Assembly (NCBI RefSeq): GCF_000226955.1
Contig: NZ_AGFU01000018.1
Span: 1 to 45,779 of the forward strand
Length of the DNA: 45,779 bases
From: Sphingomonas elodea ATCC 31461
Lineage (GTDB): Bacteria; Pseudomonadota; Alphaproteobacteria; Sphingomonadales; Sphingomonadaceae
Reading direction: 5' to 3'
Part shown: positions 42,467 through 45,779 of the stretch, in pieces
Layout: each line of letters opens with the position of its first letter
How positions within the stretch are numbered: position 1 is the stretch's first letter
Notes under the pieces: model-generated
The model's input: the letters and a program-made list of their open reading frames with translations, nothing else
Database searches by the model: none
Told to the model about the DNA's origin: nothing
Position numbers and translations under genes: made by a program

Positions 42467-43984
42467 TCAACCGCCTGTGCCGCTGGCGGTTCCGGACGAA
42501 GGCACCGGCCGTGGCCCCGCACGCGTGACCTCCAGCTGAGAGTCGCCGCCGAGCGCGCGGTAGAGGTTCACGAGGTTGGTCGCCGCCGTAAGGCGCACCG
42601 TCACCAGCTGGCGCTGTGCCGAATAGAGCGAGCGCTGCGCGTCGAGGCTCTGCAGGAAGGTATCGATCCCGCCGCGATAGCGGGCGTTCGCCAGCGTGTA
42701 GGTGTCGGCGGCGGCATCAGCCTGGAGCTGGGTGGCGCGGAGCTGCGCATCGATCGTGCCGCGCGTGGCCAGCGCATTGGCGACGTCGCGGAAAGCGGTC
42801 TGCACCGCACGCTCGTAGCTGGCCACCGCCGCCTGTTGCTGCGCCTCGCTCAGCTGCACATTGGCACGCGCCGCGCCGGCCCGGAAGATGGGGTAGCTGG
42901 CAGTGGTGCCCGCCTGCCAGGTGAACGCATCGCCGTTGAACAGGCTGGTCAGCGCCGTGCTGGCGAAGCCGAGCACGCTGGTGAGGCTGATCCGCGGGAA
43001 CAGTGCCGCCCGCGCCGCGCCGATCTGGGCATTGGCGGCGCGCAGCTGATACTCGGCCTGCACCACGTCGGGCCGGCGGAGCAGGATGCTCGAATCGAGC
43101 CCCGCGGGCACCGCCGCGATGCTGGGGGCCGCCTGTTCGATCGAGGCGGGCAGCAGCGATGGGTCGACCTCCGAACCCGCGAGCAGGCGCAGCGCGTTCA
43201 CGTCCTGCGCCAGCGCGGTGGTCTGGCGCGCGACGTCGTTTTGTGCCGCCGCGAGGATCTGCTCGGCCTGGCGCAGGTCGGTCCGCGGTGCGACGCCGCC
43301 TTCCAGCCGCGCCCGGGTGAGCCGCACGCTATCCCCCGCGCTCTTCGCGGTCTGCTCGGCGACGGCGAGCAGGCTCGCGTCCGAGGCATAGTTGAGCCAG
43401 GCGGTGGCGATGTCGCCGACCAGCGTCAGGCGGGTCGCGCGCGCGCCGGCCTCGGTCGCGAAATAGCTGTTCTGCTGGGCGCGGGTGAGCGAGGCGAGGC
43501 GGCCGAACAGGTCCAGCTCGAAGCCGGTGATGCCGGCCTGCGTCGTGTAGTTGGTGCGCAGTCCGCCGCCGACATTTCCACCGGCATTTCCACCGGCATT
43601 CCCGCCCGCATTGCCGGCGCCGCCGCCGACATTGCCGATATTGTTCACATTGCCGCGCCGCTCGGTGATGCCCGCGCTGACATCAACCTCGGGGAACTGC
43701 GCGCCCCGCTGGATGCGGTACTGCGCCCGCGCGGCCGCGATGTTGGCCGCCGCCACCCGCAGGTCGCGATTGTTGGCGAGCGCCTGTTCGATCAGCGTCT
43801 GCAGCCGCGGATCGCGGAACACATCGCGCCAGGTGAGCGCGGGAAGCGTCGCCTCGCTGGTACGCAGATAGGCGTCGCCCACCGGCCAGCTGGGCGGCAC
43901 GGGCGCCGCGGGACGGACGTCCTTCGGCGCCATCGAGCAGCCGGCGAGCGCTGCCGTCGAGAGGAGGAGCAGAACGCGCTTCAT
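42467..43984 (-). CDS. Outer-membrane efflux lipoprotein (OprM/NodT family)
   Basis: 505 residues. Lipobox LAGC (C16) follows MKRVLLLLSTAA. The two OEP repeats cover about residues 55-265 and 280-480 (DPRLQTLIEQALANNRDLRVAAANIAAARAQYRIQRGAQFPEVDVSAG; RRPDVVQAEYQLRAANAQIGAARAALFPRISLTS). The trimer forms the channel that passes drugs from the RND pump across the outer membrane. An unusual Gly/Asn-rich segment (117-141) lies in the first repeat. Its ATG overlaps the pump's TGA (ATGA). Confidence 0.95.
   Translation of the reverse strand: MKRVLLLLSTAALAGCSMAPKDVRPAAPVPPSWPVGDAYLRTSEATLPALTWRDVFRDPRLQTLIEQALANNRDLRVAAANIAAARAQYRIQRGAQFPEVDVSAGITERRGNVNNIGNVGGGAGNAGGNAGGNAGGNVGGGLRTNYTTQAGITGFELDLFGRLASLTRAQQNSYFATEAGARATRLTLVGDIATAWLNYASDASLLAVAEQTAKSAGDSVRLTRARLEGGVAPRTDLRQAEQILAAAQNDVARQTTALAQDVNALRLLAGSEVDPSLLPASIEQAAPSIAAVPAGLDSSILLRRPDVVQAEYQLRAANAQIGAARAALFPRISLTSVLGFASTALTSLFNGDAFTWQAGTTASYPIFRAGAARANVQLSEAQQQAAVASYERAVQTAFRDVANALATRGTIDAQLRATQLQADAAADTYTLANARYRGGIDTFLQSLDAQRSLYSAQRQLVTVRLTAATNLVNLYRALGGDSQLEVTRAGPRPVPSSGTASGTGG
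43571..43637. repeat. 12-bp tandem repeat inside the efflux lipoprotein gene
   Basis: Two identical copies of CATTTCCACCGG (43573-43596) are followed by two degenerate units (43597-43620). The coding strand reads as NAGG/NVGG repeats. The region may vary in copy number. Confidence 0.7.
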
Positions 43985-45779
43985 GCCTGGGCCTCCGGCC
44001 GGTTGCGGCGGCCACGGTTGCGCAGCGCGGCCAGCCCGTCGCGCACGCCGCGGCGGACGAGCACGAAGAACAGCGGGATATAGAAGATGGCGAGGATGGT
44101 CGCGGTCAGCATGCCGCCGATCACCGAGGTGCCGATCGCCACGCGGCTGTTGGCGCCCGCGCCGGTGGAGATCGCCAGCGGCAACACGCCGAAGATGAAG
44201 GCGAGGCTGGTCATCAGAATCGGGCGGAGGCGGATGCGGGCCGCTTCCAGCGCCGCCTCGATCACCCGCTTGCCCTCCTTCTCGGCTTGCTCGGCGAACT
44301 CGATCATCAGGATCGCGTTCTTGGCGGCCAGGCCCATGGTGGTGAGCAGGCCGATCTGCAGATAGACGTCGTTCTGCAGGCCGCGCAGCGTGACCGCGAA
44401 GATCGCACCGACCAGGCCCAGCGGGATGACCAGCAGCACCGCGATCGGGATCGACCAGCTTTCGTACAGCGCCGCCAGGCACAGGAACACGACGAGCAGC
44501 GACACGCCGTACAGGAGCGGCGCCTGGCCCGAGGAGAGCCGCTCCTGATAGGAGAGCCCCGCCCAGGCGACGCTGGTGCCGGGGATCTGCGCGGCAAGCT
44601 CGGCGATACGCTTCATCGCCTCGCCCGAGCTCTTGCCCGGCGCCGCCTGGCCGCTGAACTCGAACGACTGCACGCCGTTGAACCGCGCCATCGAGGTCGG
44701 CGCCGTCGCCCAGCTGGTGGTGGCGAAGGAGGTGAACGGCGCCATCTGGCCGTTGCTGCTGCGCACGAACCACTGGGCGAGATCGCTCGGTTCGGAGCGA
44801 TACGGCGCATCGCCCTGCACATAGACGCGCTTCACCCGACCGCGATCGATGAAGTCGTTGACGTAGCGGCCGCCCCACGCGGTCGACAGCGTCGAGTTCA
44901 CGTCGGTCTGGCTGAGCCCCAGCGTGGCGAGCTTCTGCTGGTCGAGATCGACCTTGAGCGTGGCGACGTCGGGCAGGTCGGTCAGGCGCACCGCCGTCAG
45001 CTCGGGATCGGCCATGGCGGCGGCGAGAAGCCTGTCGCGGGCGGCGAGGAACTGGTCGCGCGGCATCCCGCTGGAATTGAGCAGCTCCATGGTGAAGCCG
45101 GTCGATTGGCCGAGGCCGCGGATCGCCGGCGGCACCAGCGCGAAGACCTGCGCGTCGCGGAAGTTGCGGAACGCCCCCGAGGCGCGGGTGACGATGCCGT
45201 CGGCGCTGTTTTCCTTGCCCTTGCGATCGGACCAGTCGGCAAAGTTGAGGAAGCCCTGGCCGGTGTTCTGGCCCGCCGGGCCGCCGCCCCCGCCGCCGCC
45301 GGCGACCGAGAACATGACCGAGACGTTCTTGGCTTCCTTGGTGAGGAAGTATTTTTCGACCGCGAGCTGCACCTCCTTGGTGCGCGACATGGTAGCGCCG
45401 GCGGGCAGGCGGATCTGCAGCGAGGCCGCGCCCTGGTCCTCGGTCGGCAGGAAGCCGGTGGGCAGGCGCACGAACATCAGCACCAGCAGCGCGCAGACGA
45501 CGAGGTAGAGCAGCAGGAAGATCCACTTGCGATCCACCACCGCCTGAACGCCGCGGACATAGCGATCGACGCCGCGGTCGAAGCCGTTGTTGAACCTGGT
45601 CTTGGCGCTGGTCAGCCCGCGCCCGATCCAGGGGAAGCGGCGGGCGAGCCAGCTTTCCTCGATGTCCTTTTCCTGGCTCTTCTGCTTGAGCAGCGTCGCG
45701 GTGAGCGCGGGGCTCAGCACCAGCGCGACCAGCACCGAAAGCACCATCGCCGAGACGATCGTCACCGAGAACTGGCGGT
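43981..45779 (-). CDS. RND efflux pump permease (HAE1 family), C-terminal part; N-terminus outside window
   Basis: About 598 codons from RQFSVTIVSAMVLSVLVALVLSPALTATLLK, the conserved segment after the proton-relay helix TM4, to the C-terminal stop. Present are the second porter half (LAQWFVRSSNGQMAPF), the TM7-12 bundle, and GLAAKNAILMIEFAEQAEKEGKRVIEAALEAARIRLRPILMTSLAF, the HAE1 signature. Together with the outer-membrane channel gene it encodes a tripartite multidrug exporter; the membrane fusion gene should lie beyond 45779. A Gly run (about seven) precedes PAGQNTGQGFLNFADW. Confidence 0.95.
   Translation of the reverse strand, partial: RQFSVTIVSAMVLSVLVALVLSPALTATLLKQKSQEKDIEESWLARRFPWIGRGLTSAKTRFNNGFDRGVDRYVRGVQAVVDRKWIFLLLYLVVCALLVLMFVRLPTGFLPTEDQGAASLQIRLPAGATMSRTKEVQLAVEKYFLTKEAKNVSVMFSVAGGGGGGGPAGQNTGQGFLNFADWSDRKGKENSADGIVTRASGAFRNFRDAQVFALVPPAIRGLGQSTGFTMELLNSSGMPRDQFLAARDRLLAAAMADPELTAVRLTDLPDVATLKVDLDQQKLATLGLSQTDVNSTLSTAWGGRYVNDFIDRGRVKRVYVQGDAPYRSEPSDLAQWFVRSSNGQMAPFTSFATTSWATAPTSMARFNGVQSFEFSGQAAPGKSSGEAMKRIAELAAQIPGTSVAWAGLSYQERLSSGQAPLLYGVSLLVVFLCLAALYESWSIPIAVLLVIPLGLVGAIFAVTLRGLQNDVYLQIGLLTTMGLAAKNAILMIEFAEQAEKEGKRVIEAALEAARIRLRPILMTSLAFIFGVLPLAISTGAGANSRVAIGTSVIGGMLTATILAIFYIPLFFVLVRRGVRDGLAALRNRGRRNRPEAQA

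Noticed and set aside
41276-44083. Open frame of 935 codons spanning hemW, tRNA-Gly and the efflux gene in antisense
   Set aside because: It crosses a tRNA and two well-supported genes on the other strand.

Overview
The window is a GC-rich bacterial chromosome segment (roughly two thirds G+C) that looks like Sphingomonas or a close relative in the Sphingomonadaceae. The signs are large TonB-dependent receptors, a PEPxxWA-type PEP-CTERM protein, a short epsilon subunit in an atpHAGDC operon without F0 genes, methionine synthase split into two genes, an ArsR-methyltransferase regulator in front of metF, and an rsmI/yraN/gshB cluster beside lpoA and hemW. This placement is by family resemblance only. 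I see no prophage, insertion sequence, CRISPR array or rRNA. There is one tRNA.

Layout. 1-8.4 kb: the 3' part of one TonB receptor, then a TPR-sulfotransferase coupled to clpB on the minus strand, and a second TonB receptor divergent from clpB. 8.4-9.9 kb: a 75-residue protein coupled to an aldo/keto reductase, and a small lipoprotein. 10.0-15.8 kb: a methionine-cycle operon (ArsR-methyltransferase, metF, metH N-terminal part, metH C-terminal part) behind a perfect 22-bp palindrome. 16.1-21.0 kb: F1 ATP synthase operon atpHAGDC on the minus strand. 21.2-24.9 kb: a PEP-CTERM protein, an RhlE-like helicase, a PilZ protein and a lower-GC secreted protein. 24.9-27.8 kb: a GH43 beta-xylosidase and sugar-acid transporter operon with a LacI-type palindrome. 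27.9-34.3 kb: ada, a membrane-anchored trypsin-like protein, an HExxH/TPR protein and priA. 34.4-37.1 kb: two tandem secreted paralogues, a transaldolase-family aldolase and xerC. 37.2-42.4 kb: dedA-gshB-yraN-rsmI on the minus strand, lpoA-like on the plus strand, hemW and tRNA-Gly(TCC). 42.5-45.8 kb: an outer-membrane efflux lipoprotein coupled to an RND pump permease that runs off the window.

How the parts work together. The methionine operon joins one-carbon supply (MetF), methyl transfer (MetH as two polypeptides) and a regulator whose C-terminal half has a SAM-methyltransferase fold. The transporter-xylosidase pair suggests use of plant xylan fragments. The atp operon, priA, xerC, gshB, rsmI and hemW are housekeeping genes.

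The least explained items are a PEP-CTERM protein with one cysteine and a TQLAVWEI motif that could form an internal thioester; the tandem secreted pair, with a LexA-like GAAC-N7-GAAC repeat before the second gene; a terminator-like hairpin in the atpH leader; and a family of paired palindromes placed between genes of the met and atp operons, including a 37-bp block identical in both. I did not find a clearly new multi-gene system.
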